From CAIVSN01 sp040383945 (GTDB lineage Bacteria; Patescibacteriota; Gracilibacteria; BD1-5; UBA2023), in contig JBEICN010000032.1 of the NCBI GenBank assembly GCA_040383945.1, positions 1 to 11,617 on the forward strand: a DNA stretch of 11,617 bases. Direction: 5' to 3'. Shown in pieces: positions 1 through 7,046 of this stretch. The position numbers and the translations under genes are program-made. The number at the start of each line of letters is the position of its first letter. Position 1 is the first letter of the stretch. Below the pieces are notes generated by a model. It had not been told where the DNA came from and searched no databases. It saw only the letters and a program-made list of their open reading frames with translations.

Positions 1-181
1 GTCATTTTAACATACTTATATCATCGCTAGAAGAAGAGACAGAGGTAATCTTATGGATTTTAAAAAATTCACGCAAGTATCAAGCGACTATATCTCTAAT
101 TGCTTGATGGTCGTCAATAATAAGAGCTTTTTTGTTTGAATAGTTCAGGGGTGTGTCATTACTAAAGGTGAGTAGATCCAT
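1..181 (-). CDS. Response regulator, receiver domain N-terminus (partial, runs off the left edge)
   Basis: Only the first 60 codons are in the window. They encode a short leader and then the beta-1 strand of a CheY-like receiver domain, with the acidic pair D23-D24 (motif ALIIDDHQ) that coordinates Mg2+ near the phospho-accepting aspartate. The acceptor itself lies beyond the edge. Two in-frame TGA codons (after RDIVA and after SMLK) read as Gly. The start and the leader M-x-LL resemble the N-terminus of the receiver-TPR gene at 652-2343. The two genes share an identical 16-base stretch (110-125 and 2269-2284) over the DD motif, at about the same distance from their starts (56 and 59 bases). 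I infer that they are tandem paralogues, so this protein may also carry TPRs downstream. No Shine-Dalgarno sequence is visible before the ATG. Confidence 0.8.
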
Positions 182-233
182 AAGAAAATGTACAATAATC
201 GTTAACTTATAATGTATACCCAAATATCAGCAT

Positions 234-263
234 TATACAATGGGAATTGTATAGTATTGTCAA
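234..263 (-). promoter_or_regulatory. Promoter-like block with a perfect 8-bp inverted repeat
   Basis: On the minus strand TTGACA (258-263) is followed by ATTGTATAAT, the TATAAT part lying at 232-237. The 20-base gap is longer than usual, so the exact -10 is unsure. Between and over these boxes lies a perfect inverted repeat TATACAAT-GGGA-ATTGTATA (234-253), shaped like a dimeric regulator operator. A related block (CTGACA ... ATTGTATTAT) stands at the same distance before the paralogous gene starting at 2343, about 80 bases from the start in both. Conservation between the copies supports a regulatory role; the palindrome is perfect only here. Confidence 0.4.
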
Positions 264-425
264 ATGCACCTTTTCAAGGTTACTATTTTTCTACCTCGCG
301 GGTACCAAACTCTGTAAGAACGTGCGCTAAACTCAACACGCGGAGAGATATGATAAAATTGAAGAGAGTAACTCTATCGAGATGAGCGGAGAAAAATAGA
401 CAAGCCCCCCCCCCTTGAGATTTTC

Positions 426-476
426 AAAAAATCCCGGAAATGAATCCGAGATACAGCTACAATGAGCTTGAGATTT
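426..476 (-). pseudogene. Decayed remnant of a second copy of the small secreted-protein gene
   Basis: Positions 431-452 repeat the terminator hairpin of the gene at 2645-2968 (ATCCCGG, 8-base loop, then CCGAGAT in place of CCGGGAT, with one stem mismatch), preceded by A426-430. Directly next to it, 456-476 matches 2861-2881 at 19 of 21 bases, which is the part of that gene encoding K-A-Q-A-H-C-S. The roughly 230 bases between these segments in the intact copy are missing. This looks like an internally deleted duplicate. The hairpin lies about 245 bases before the next regulator start, against about 260 in the intact copy. Confidence 0.5.
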
Positions 477-651
477 AGTGGGCAGAACATCGTGTGCTGG
501 ATGTTATACAAATGGAATCGTCGAGAGAAGCTTGTCGAGAACATAATCCTATCCTTTGTCTCATGAAGTAACGCATGGGAAAACTCCTTGATTTGGACCC
601 ATCAGAGTGCTTGCGAAGTCAGTTGAAGTTTTGAAAAGTATATTTACTGAT

Positions 652-2343
652 CTATACGTTAGGCATTTTAATAGTTTCGAACCTAGTTTCAAGCTTTTCC
701 CATTCTATAAGCATTTTATGATACCGTGAATCTTGAGAATTGACACTTCCAAGAAATGCGAGACTGGCTCTCCCCTCTCGAATCAATAACATATCCAAGC
801 CTTCTCTATTCAAGATATGAGCTATGACAATAGTAAAGTTGAGAGCCTCTTGCTGACCTGTTGGGTTCTGTTGCCTAGCTTCTTTTAATTTTTCGTAAGC
901 TCATCGGAAATTGCCAGTATTAAAAATCTTAACCGCCTCCATTGAGAGTCTCGCAACCATTTTTTTATGTGACTCTTTGGAAATATCGAGAGGAGTACTG
1001 GTTGTTTCGTTCGGTATGGGACTTTCTATACCCGCCTTTAGGAATGAATCCTGTAGACGCTCTAATTCTTCCTTTTTAAGGGTCGTGGTTTGTCATAACT
1101 CACTTCCAATTGAGGTAGCAACCTCATCCATAGAATTATTTAGACATACACCAACCAAATCGATAAGTATAGCGGGATCAATCTGGACTGACTTTCTTTT
1201 GACTCGCATAGCATCAGCGATGTGCCGTTTCGAACTCGTTTCATCGCCAGATTTGTAACTTATGTCAGCCATAGTCACTGACACTATCATTTTTCCCTCA
1301 TTCGTTTTTCTCAGAAATGGTCCTTGGTTATCCACAAGGTGTTTTGCGGACCGCACATCTGACCTTTTGAGGTATGATCTTGCGAGAGTTGCCATATCTA
1401 TGGACCGAAATGTGGAGGCATGTTTTTCTTCGACGATCTTTTCATAAGCTCTTTCTGCGGTAGCAACATCATTATTCTTAAAAGCTGCGTCGCCTAGATT
1501 CCTCTGTCGGGTAAGTGACTTTGGTGATACTTTTACCGCCGACTCCAGTGTTCTTTGCATATCGATGACTCTCCCTTGTTCACCCTGAATGGCAGCAAGC
1601 AAGTCATAGCTCTCTACTATTGCGGGATTTTTCGCAATTATTTCTCAAAGTAATGCTTCAGCTTCAGCATACTTCTTCTGCCTGTGGAAGGAATGAGCTA
1701 GTCCCAATCTTGCCCAAGGAATAGCGTGCTTTTTTACAATACTGTAGTAAAGTTTTTCGGCTTCCTTTGGCATATTCATAGCAAGCAGCAGTTTTCCTTT
1801 GAGCCGCAGAGCCTCAGTTTCGTATTTTGGGTATTTTTTTCAGATTTCATCACACTCTGCGGCGGCACTGGCCAAATTTCCTTTACTCGTTTGTTCGTAA
1901 ATTCATAAAAAAATAGCCTTCTTAAGAAAACCCGTACTCAGTCGGTTTTTCAATACGTTAATACTGAAGGGTTTGACTACATATTCGTCAGGCGCATATT
2001 CAGCAGCAGATACCACTTTTTCATAATTCGCTTCGGCGGTTACCATGATGAAAACAGTTTCTAGCGGAATATGGTTATAAGAACGCATTTCTTCCAGAGT
2101 CTGCTGACCGTCTTTTTTGTCACTTCCAAGATTATAGTCGCACAAAATAGCATCGAAAACTTGTCATTTTACCTTAAGTAAGGCATCGCTGGCTGAGCTA
2201 GCAAGAGCAACTTGATTGATTCATAAAGAATACAAGATTGAGCGCATCGAATGTTGCATATTCGGGTAGTCGTCAATAATAAGAACTTTCTTTTTCGAAA
2301 AATCAGGGTACGATTCTTCGCCAGAAATTGAGAGAAGATGCAT
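652..2343 (-). CDS. Receiver-TPR response regulator
   Basis: With UGA as Gly this is one 563-residue frame ending at TAG; seven TGA codons would otherwise break it. Residues about 18-135 form a CheY-like receiver: acidic pair D24-D25, phospho-acceptor D69 in ILCDYNLG, switch T102 in FIMVTAE, K124 in YVVKPF. The rest is helical with tetratricopeptide-type repeats (for example the A-EAEALL, AERAYEKIVEE and RNLGDAAFKNND segments), which act as protein-binding scaffolds. There is no DNA-binding or enzymatic output domain, so I infer phosphorylation-controlled protein-protein contact. Receiver-TPR proteins of about this size and with this D-G-Q-Q motif are known in other bacteria. The kinase partner is unknown; the only kinase in the window is paired with another regulator. 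No Shine-Dalgarno sequence precedes the ATG. This gene and the partial regulator at the left edge look like paralogues. Confidence 0.85.
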
Positions 2344-2601
2344 GGGAAAGTTCAATATATGTTGTATAATCTAGTCTCATATATATGGATATATCGTTAT
2401 AATACAATAGAAATTTTACCTTTGTCAGTTAGTATTGCAGAAATTAAGTTTACACTTGCACGAAGTGATTCCCATTTCGGAATGCTGTATAAAATGGGAA
2501 GACGATATTTCCCAATCCAATCGTGCAAGCCAAAGGCGCAACTCGCATTCAATAATGTAGACTTCTAACCAACTATGCACCCTCTTCTGTTCGTGGCTCA
2601 T
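2344..2601. other. Intergenic spacer before the receiver-TPR gene
   Basis: An AT-rich leader (2344-2430) contains the promoter-like elements listed separately. From 2430 to 2601 I see no gene: the long minus-strand frame that crosses this stretch is out of phase with the secreted protein and has no family features. The spacer corresponds to 182-425 in the proposed duplication. Confidence 0.5.
2399..2428 (-). promoter_or_regulatory. Candidate promoter of the receiver-TPR gene
   Basis: On the minus strand CTGACA (2423-2428) and TATTAT (2399-2404) are 18 bases apart, giving a leader of roughly 50 bases. The same elements recur in related form at 232-263 before the paralogous regulator, which is the main support. 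The surrounding DNA is very AT-rich, so chance -10 matches are common. Confidence 0.4.
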
Positions 2602-2629
2602 AAAAAAATCCCGGAAATAAATCCGGGAT
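2602..2629 (-). terminator. Rho-independent terminator of the small secreted-protein gene
   Basis: Perfect 7-bp stem ATCCCGG / CCGGGAT (2608-2614 with 2623-2629) around an 8-base loop. In the minus-strand transcript it is followed at once by a run of U from the seven A at 2602-2608. It begins about 16 bases after the TAG stop at 2645, the expected place. Confidence 0.85.
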
Positions 2630-2644
2630 AAACGGTCGCAGGGG

Positions 2645-2968
2645 CTAGAATCTGCAATTGGCTGAACCATCAGCAGCAACGATACGATCGTGCCGCGGCG
2701 TATTCGAGCTGACCTGCACATACGCATTTTGCCCTGGAAGAATCCTCTCATACCCACTGAACCAGATCCCCTTATTGACGCGATCTCGAACACGAAGTTC
2801 GCAATACATGGGGATGTTCCAGGAGTTGAAAACGAGACATTGAACGACGGTGTGATCAATGCTGCAATGAGCTTGAGCTTTGATCGGAACCCGAAGCTGG
2901 GCATGTACGGGCCATGCCACCAAACTCGACGCACCAATCAAACATGAGAGAAAAAGTTTTGTCTTCAT
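2645..2968 (-). CDS. Small secreted protein with four cysteines, function unknown
   Basis: 107 residues. The N-terminus is a classic Sec signal peptide: MKTK, a hydrophobic core, then a likely cleavage after V-H-A, leaving a mature protein of about 84 residues starting QLRVPIKAQ. Four cysteines in the mature part (A-H-C-S, V-Q-C-L, Y-C-E-L, N-C-R-F) could make two disulfides. I do not recognise the family. The frame opens further upstream at 3025, but I choose the ATG at 2968 because it places the signal peptide at the start and has a purine-rich GGAAGGAAG a few bases upstream, the best ribosome-binding candidate in the window. The gene has its own strong promoter (3030-3057) and terminator (2602-2629), so it is monocistronic. 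All its glycines use GGN. A decayed fragment of a second copy lies at 426-476. Confidence 0.75.
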   Translation of the reverse strand: MKTKLFLSCLIGASSLVAWPVHAQLRVPIKAQAHCSIDHTVVQCLVFNSWNIPMYCELRVRDRVNKGIWFSGYERILPGQNAYVQVSSNTPRHDRIVAADGSANCRF

Positions 2969-3005
2969 TTTGACTTCCTTCCGTGGTGGGTTTTGTCTGC
3001 TTTTT

Positions 3006-3024
3006 TGACTAGAAGATCTAGTCA
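3006..3024. promoter_or_regulatory. Perfect inverted repeat at the transcription start of the secreted-protein gene
   Basis: TGACTAGA-AGA-TCTAGTCA is a perfect 8-bp inverted repeat with a 3-base centre. It lies where the promoter at 3030-3057 should start transcription (about 3023), so it is either an operator or the first hairpin of the mRNA. It is followed by T only on the plus strand, where no gene ends, so a terminator role is unlikely. Confidence 0.45.
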
Positions 3025-3029
3025 TTTTT

Positions 3030-3057
3030 ATTATAAATAAAAAATTTAATGTGTAAA
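3030..3057 (-). promoter_or_regulatory. Sigma70-type promoter of the small secreted-protein gene
   Basis: On the minus strand TTTACA (3052-3057) is followed after 16 bases by a perfect TATAAT (3030-3035). This gives a start near 3023 and a leader of about 55 bases to the ATG at 2968. It is the best-matching promoter in the window. Confidence 0.65.
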
Positions 3058-3339
3058 GTCCTCATCAGATAAATTCATATAAAAACTATGCTTGGATAGC
3101 TTCGCTACATAGTAGACTCGAACTCATTTGTGACTCTCTCTTTAAAAATGCTCTAGGAAATGAGAGAGATGCTGGAAATCCTAGATGATACGGACAAGGA
3201 GTTTTGGAGCAAGAAAAGTCTAGTATTTGTGCTTTTTCGGCATTAGAGAAAGAAATACCACTCCGATTGCCACACGAATGTGACTCGCACACCGATACAT
3301 TTTAATTTGTTCTTAATGTATTAGAAGTATACTTATAAT
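3058..3339. other. Intergenic region between divergent genes, no gene seen
   Basis: Frames on both strands are short and show no family features. A 68-codon minus-strand frame (3086-3292) is rich in Ser and Cys but has no promoter, ribosome site or recognisable motif. The end nearest 3340 is strongly AT-rich and must hold the promoter of the two-component operon. Confidence 0.5.
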
Positions 3340-3342
3340 ATG
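3328..3342 (+). promoter_or_regulatory. -10-like boxes touching the start codon; possible leaderless start
   Basis: TATACT (3328-3333) and TATAAT (3334-3339) run directly into the ATG at 3340. If TATACT is the -10 box, transcription would begin at about the A of the start codon, giving a leaderless mRNA. No good -35 is present at 17 bases, and no Shine-Dalgarno sequence precedes the ATG. A start further upstream is also possible. Confidence 0.3.
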
Positions 3343-4062
3343 ATACTCGTGGTTGACGACAACACCCTCATTGCTTCAAATATTGTAGAATATTTACAAG
3401 TCCAATGAATTCCCGCTACCGCTTGCTATGACGGAGAGAGTGCTTTTAACTGGATTGAAAAGGCTATAGAGTCAAATGAAAAAATTGAACTCATTATTTT
3501 GGATCGAATGATGCCAAAATTAGATGGAATTAGCCTCATGCGTTTGCTAAATAGTCGTAAAATAGAAATACCCGTACTATTCCTCACAGCGCTTGGCAAA
3601 CCTTTGGATACCCTGGAATGACTCGAAGCAGGAGCTGTAGAATATCTCGTAAAACCAATAGAACTCAGAGAATTGGGGCTCAGAGTTAAAAATCTCCTCT
3701 CGTATGGAACTGGAAAGGTAAAAAAGGGGGCTGTACACATAGGCCTACATACTACTCTTGATGATGAAATTCTATTTCATGGACTCATTATCAACTTTGC
3801 CTCTCAAAAAATCACTCGAGAAGGTCACATGATCCACCTTTCTCCAAAAGAATATCAAATATTCAAACTCTTATTTGATAACCGAGGAAAAATTGTAACC
3901 TACAAAGATATTTTCGAAAAGGTTTGGCTGGACTATGGTTCAAATTTTTCCGAATACACCACCACTATTACGGTTCATATGGCCTATATCAGACGCAAGC
4001 TTTGAGGGAATAATTTTATTCGCACCATCAAGTGACACGGCTATATTATCGACTCTGACTAA
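3340..4062 (+). CDS. OmpR/PhoB-family response regulator
   Basis: 240 residues, a normal length for this family, ending at TAA. Residues 1-115 form a receiver domain with D6-D7, phospho-acceptor D55 (LILD-RMMP type), T83 and K105 in YLVKP. Residues about 140-238 are a winged-helix DNA-binding domain: LSPKEYQIFKLL, then VHMAYIRRKL and the C-terminal hairpin. Four TGA codons read as Gly at 23, 94, 222 and 232. Those at 94 (L-E-G-L-E-A-G-A), 222 (R-K-L-G) and 232 (I-K-G-H-G-Y) are glycines the family nearly always has, which makes this gene a main proof of the code. One base after its stop the kinase gene begins, so the pair is an operon and almost surely a cognate system. The DNA targets are not evident; the secreted repeat protein immediately downstream is a candidate. 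Confidence 0.95.
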
Positions 4063-4063
4063 T

Positions 4064-5314
4064 ATGTTTTCATTTTCGCGAAGATCAAAAGTATTTTGAG
4101 CGTTTGTATGACTCGCCATAGGGCTACTTGTAGTGTTTTCTGTAATTTTTTACTTTGAATCAAATCGAAATTGGGAAAACCAAAAGCTTAAAGGACTTTC
4201 CAATCTCATCGCGGACATAGAAGATGTATCGCAAGCAAAAGAGTTTTTTGATGATATTCGCGTAATTTCACCAAACGGAATCATCCTCGAGAATCAAGGA
4301 ATTTTTACAGAACTTCCCGAAAATATCCTTGGAGAAAATAGGCGCCTAGCATATCAGGGTCTCAGTCTTTTTGTCATTTGAAAATCACTCGCTGATGGCA
4401 CCAAAATTCTCTTCGTCGACGATATTACTGACGCTGTCGAATCCAAAAACTTAATGTTTGAAAACCTGCTGACGAGCACTTTTATACTCGGATTTTTTGT
4501 TATAGTTATAGGATGGTTATTTACACAAAAAATATTTTCTCCCATTAGAAAAATCGTTGAAGCTATCGAGCACTTTCGCCTGGAACAAGATCCATCAAAA
4601 GATGCTATTTCGCTTTCCGGAAAACAAAGTGACGAGTTTGTGCGAATTGCGAGAAATCTTGAATCGCTCTTTGCGAGAATTCGAGTAGAAACCTCAAAAA
4701 TCGAAGACCTTAGCTCCAACATTGCCCACGAACTTAAAAATAGTCTATTTGGAATAGCGAGTACTCTCGAGCTCGCGCTACTGCAGCAACATCCGAAGCA
4801 AAAAATAGAGCAGGCGCTGGAGCAAATAATTCACTTATGATCGGTCGTTCAAGCTCTTCTACTCTTGGCAAACAAGGAGATGAATTTGGAGAAATATCCA
4901 ACTACTCTTCTCTCTCTCATATCTCATATTGCAGAAGAAGACCCAAGAATTTCGATTCATGGCTCTCAAAAAATACAGTGGGAAATTCATAAGGAACTCT
5001 TCGAAGTGGCGCTTGGAAACATTATTGGAAATGCAAAAAAATTTACTCCTGAAAATGGTAAAATCGATATTCAAGTTTTGGAAAATTCGATAGTTATTTC
5101 CGATACTGGATGTGGGATATCGGCCGATGAACTTCCCCAAATTTTTGATAGATTTTATAAAGTAGATAACATGAGATCCAACGGATCTGGAACTGGACTA
5201 TGACTCACGCTCGCAAAACATATTTTAGAAAAATTACACGGTTTCTCCCTAAAAATTACTAGCACGATCGGAACAGGCACACAGGTAACGATTTACCGAA
5301 CACGCTCTCCTTAA
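4064..5314 (+). CDS. Membrane sensor histidine kinase, partner of the OmpR-type regulator
   Basis: 416 residues, ending at TAA. A short cytoplasmic N-terminus is followed by membrane segment 1 (about 11-31), an extracytoplasmic sensor region of about 100 residues (32-130) with no recognised fold, membrane segment 2 (about 134-156), a HAMP-like linker, and the HisKA dimerisation helix with phospho-acceptor H222 in SSNIAHELKN. The ATPase domain shows the N box (G-N-I-I-G-N-A), G1 (SDTGCGIS), F box (IFDRFYK) and G2 (GTGLGL). Five TGA codons read as Gly; the one at 380 is the second-last glycine of the G2 box, and two lie in membrane segment 1. The ATG follows the regulator's stop by one base with no Shine-Dalgarno, so coupled translation is likely. 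The signal sensed is not shown by the sequence. Confidence 0.95.
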
Positions 5315-5320
5315 TACAAT
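5292..5320 (+). promoter_or_regulatory. Candidate promoter for the repeat protein, in the tail of the kinase gene
   Basis: TTTACC (5292-5297) and TACAAT (5315-5320) are 17 bases apart, and a second TACAAT lies at 5336-5341. No terminator hairpin separates the kinase from the next gene, so read-through from the two-component operon is equally possible. Confidence 0.3.
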
Positions 5321-5359
5321 CTTAACCTCAGCAAATACAATTAAGCTGTCTAAACACCT

Positions 5360-5857
5360 ATGCCATACATCTCGTCTCGCTCTTCCACATACATTGCCAT
5401 ATTTTTGGTATGTATTGTATGGTGATATAGCGCCAGTGCATTGGCACAAAACCCCACACGCCCAGATGGTATGAAAAAAATATGACCCCAGACTCGAGTC
5501 GACTCGGGCAATACAAAAATGGGCGAAAGACCAGGTGAAAAAATGGGCGAAAGACCAATACATCCAGTAATACAACAAATTGACTCATGAAACAAAAGAG
5601 GTGCCGGACCAAATAGTCCTCGAAATGGTCCACTGAATACTCCTCCAAATAGTCCTCGAAACGGCCCTCCGAATACTCCTCCCACCCCAGCCCCATTCCT
5701 TACTCGAGATAAAGAAAACTTGGATATTTTACGATGAATCGACTCTCCAGCAAACTATGGGACGAATAATTTTGTTCTACAGCCAAACAAAAAAATAGAA
5801 AATGTTAAAAAAAAGAAGCCCATTAAACCTCCTCGAATGCGTCGTATGGAGAAATAG
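5360..5857 (+). CDS. Secreted Pro/Asn-rich repeat protein, function unknown
   Basis: 165 residues when its four TGA codons are read as Gly; under the standard code it is broken into pieces and would be missed. The N-terminus is a plausible signal peptide: basic/polar start, hydrophobic core IAIFLVCIVWG, and cleavage after A-L-A before Q-N-P. The mature part is low-complexity and basic: a short repeat K-M-G-E-R-P (5516-5557), then two copies of a 12-residue unit PNSPRNGP[LP]NTP (5609-5680), a Pro-rich linker, and a Lys/Arg-rich tail (KKKKPIKPPRMRR). The unit suggests an extended, unstructured surface or wall-associated segment; the basic tail could bind acidic wall polymers. I recognise no family. 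It starts 45 bases after the kinase gene and ends 15 bases before the convergent FemAB gene. The codon-level repeats and signal peptide argue that it is real. Long minus-strand frames over it are shadows of the repeats. Confidence 0.75.
5516..5557 (+). repeat. Short coding tandem repeat (24-base unit, 1.75 copies)
   Basis: The 18 bases encoding K-M-G-E-R-P occur identically at 5516-5533 and 5540-5557, separated by codons for G-E. It lies in the secreted Pro/Asn-rich protein. The exact identity suggests recent slippage or duplication. Confidence 0.8.
5609..5680 (+). repeat. 36-base coding tandem repeat, two copies
   Basis: The two units (5609-5644 and 5645-5680) encode PNSPRNGP-x-NTP, x being Leu then Pro. 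Differences at the DNA level are few and mostly silent (AAT/AAC, GGT/GGC, CCA/CCT), so the protein sequence appears to be kept by selection after the duplication. Confidence 0.85.
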
Positions 5858-5872
5858 TCTTTTTATAGAATT

Positions 5873-6952
5873 TTATTTGTTGTTAGACGAGTATTTCGTT
5901 GAGAGTTTTTTAACAGCACGCAAAACTCGATACAGCAAAAATTTTGTCTTGTGGCTTACAAATATCTTTTTTTTCGGCCAGTTCCGCACCATGCCTCAAA
6001 ATTTGGATTTAAAATCCGTCACTCCTTGAAGTCGATGTCATACCTCCTCCCCTTCTGGAGCAATGCCAAGAAAATCATACCACTGACACCCAAATTTTTT
6101 ACTAGATCGTATCATTTCCCACTGTAATGCATATGGAGACATAAGTTTTCGATCTTCTGATGATGAAGCTCCGTAATAGTAAATTGCCGTACTTCCTGAC
6201 ACAATCAAGATAGCTGCGGAAACCACTTTTCCATTACAAACGACAAAATAGAGTCACTCTGCTGGGTGATTTCTTTCTGCAAGTAGGCGCTCATAATATG
6301 ATTTTTTATTTGAAAAAAATCCATCTCGCTCAGTAGTCTCCAAAAGTAACGCATAAAACATGTCAATATTTGCGGGAGTAGCATCAACCCGAAGAGCTAT
6401 GCAGTCATATTTTTCAGCCACCTTAATATTGTATCTTCCCTTTTGTTTCATATCTGCGAGCAAAGCTTCCGTACTCTGTGAAAGATCGAGGAGTCGGGTA
6501 GTCGGCTCCAAAAGATACTTGGTCTGACCCATGTAGGGTAAGAGTGAATTATGGGTAATTTCTACCAGACTTTCAAATAACACAAAAGCGAATCATCGAG
6601 ACTGAGCAAAGTTTTCTATTTGCTCCAAAAGTACATCTATAGTCTTGGTATCCCCTTCCACAAACTGTGGTCAACCTACAAAAAACAACGCATATAATCC
6701 GATTCACACCGAACGCACTTCACCGATACCATAACCGATAAGCTCACCTCCCTCATATGCTCAGAAAAAAATCGCATCATCGATCTGTTCCGATGCGATA
6801 AGCATCTTTCCCCATCAAAGCGTCTGCCAAACAGGAAAATAGAGCGCATCTGCATCTCTCGATTTTTCCATACCTTTCCAAAATCCCCCTATTTCATTTT
6901 CTATTTTCAAAATAAAAGCAGTATCACGAAGAGAAAGAGCGACCGATTGCAT
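5873..6952 (-). CDS. FemAB-family aminoacyltransferase (peptidoglycan bridge formation)
   Basis: 359 residues with eight TGA codons as Gly, ending at TAA. Family members use aminoacyl-tRNA to add Gly, Ala or Ser to the stem peptide of lipid II or lipid-linked precursors at the inner face of the membrane, building cross-bridges. Visible marks are FPVWQTLGWGKML near residue 45, the signature segment around 161-180 (ALLADMKQKG then RYNIKVAEK), the second GNAT-like half with AAILIVSGSTAIYYYGASS, and the C-terminal WYDFLGIAPEG, G-V-T-D-F-K-x-x-F-G-G block. TGA-coded glycines fall in conserved places such as K-F-G-G. I chose the ATG at 6952 because W-x-x-L-G-W-G then lies at the usual distance; no Shine-Dalgarno is present. 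The gene stands alone, divergent from the STAS gene. The amino acid transferred cannot be told from the sequence. Confidence 0.9.
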
Positions 6953-6975
6953 AGAATGAGACTATTCAGGGTTAA

Positions 6976-7004
6976 GTTTTATGCAATTTATTTGCACTTA
7001 TCAA
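6976..7004 (-). promoter_or_regulatory. Candidate promoter of the FemAB gene
   Basis: On the minus strand TTGATA (6999-7004) and TAAAAC (6976-6981) are 17 bases apart, with a leader of about 20 bases. The -10 match is weak. It overlaps the divergent STAS promoter. Confidence 0.35.
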
Positions 7005-7020
7005 GCTTATTTGGTACAAT
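6992..7020 (+). promoter_or_regulatory. Candidate promoter of the STAS gene
   Basis: TTGCAC (6992-6997) and TACAAT (7015-7020) are 17 bases apart, with a TGG just before the -10. Transcription would begin near 7027, which excludes the in-frame ATG at 6981 and supports the start at 7047. Confidence 0.5.
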
Positions 7021-7046
7021 CAATTTATATTACATTATACATAAAT

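Larger units (their letters stand above)
182..651. other. Intergenic region, no intact gene
   Basis: No frame is open over a convincing length on either strand, even with UGA read as Gly. The stretch holds a promoter-like block with a palindrome (234-263), a run of ten C (405-414) and a degenerate copy of the terminator and part of the coding sequence of the small secreted gene (426-476). The part nearest the left gene corresponds in position to the spacer at 2344-2601 in front of the paralogous receiver-TPR gene. Confidence 0.6.

Noticed and set aside
440..650. Possible plus-strand gene remnant with two internal TAG/TAA stops
   Set aside because: Its translation has a protein-like look in places but matches no family I know, and it overlaps the decayed terminator copy; evidence is too weak.
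911..1447. Plus-strand frames of 61-115 codons
   Set aside because: They are antisense to the TPR region of the receiver-TPR gene and carry no recognisable features.
2425..2937. 170-codon minus-strand frame overlapping the small secreted gene
   Set aside because: It is out of phase with the secreted protein, which has signal peptide, ribosome site, promoter and terminator. The longer frame crosses the terminator hairpin and shows no domain.
3086..3292. 68-codon Ser/Cys-containing frame on the minus strand
   Set aside because: No promoter, ribosome site or homology-like motif was seen; it is left as intergenic.
5350..5696. Gly/Phe-rich open frames on the minus strand
   Set aside because: They are complements of the Pro/Asn repeat codons of the plus-strand secreted gene; they have no signal peptide or motif and appear only because the repeat lacks stops.
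5802..6029. Plus-strand 75-codon frame beginning MLKKRS
   Set aside because: It starts inside the repeat gene in another phase and runs antisense to the FemAB C-terminus; with UGA=Gly its end is not a stop.
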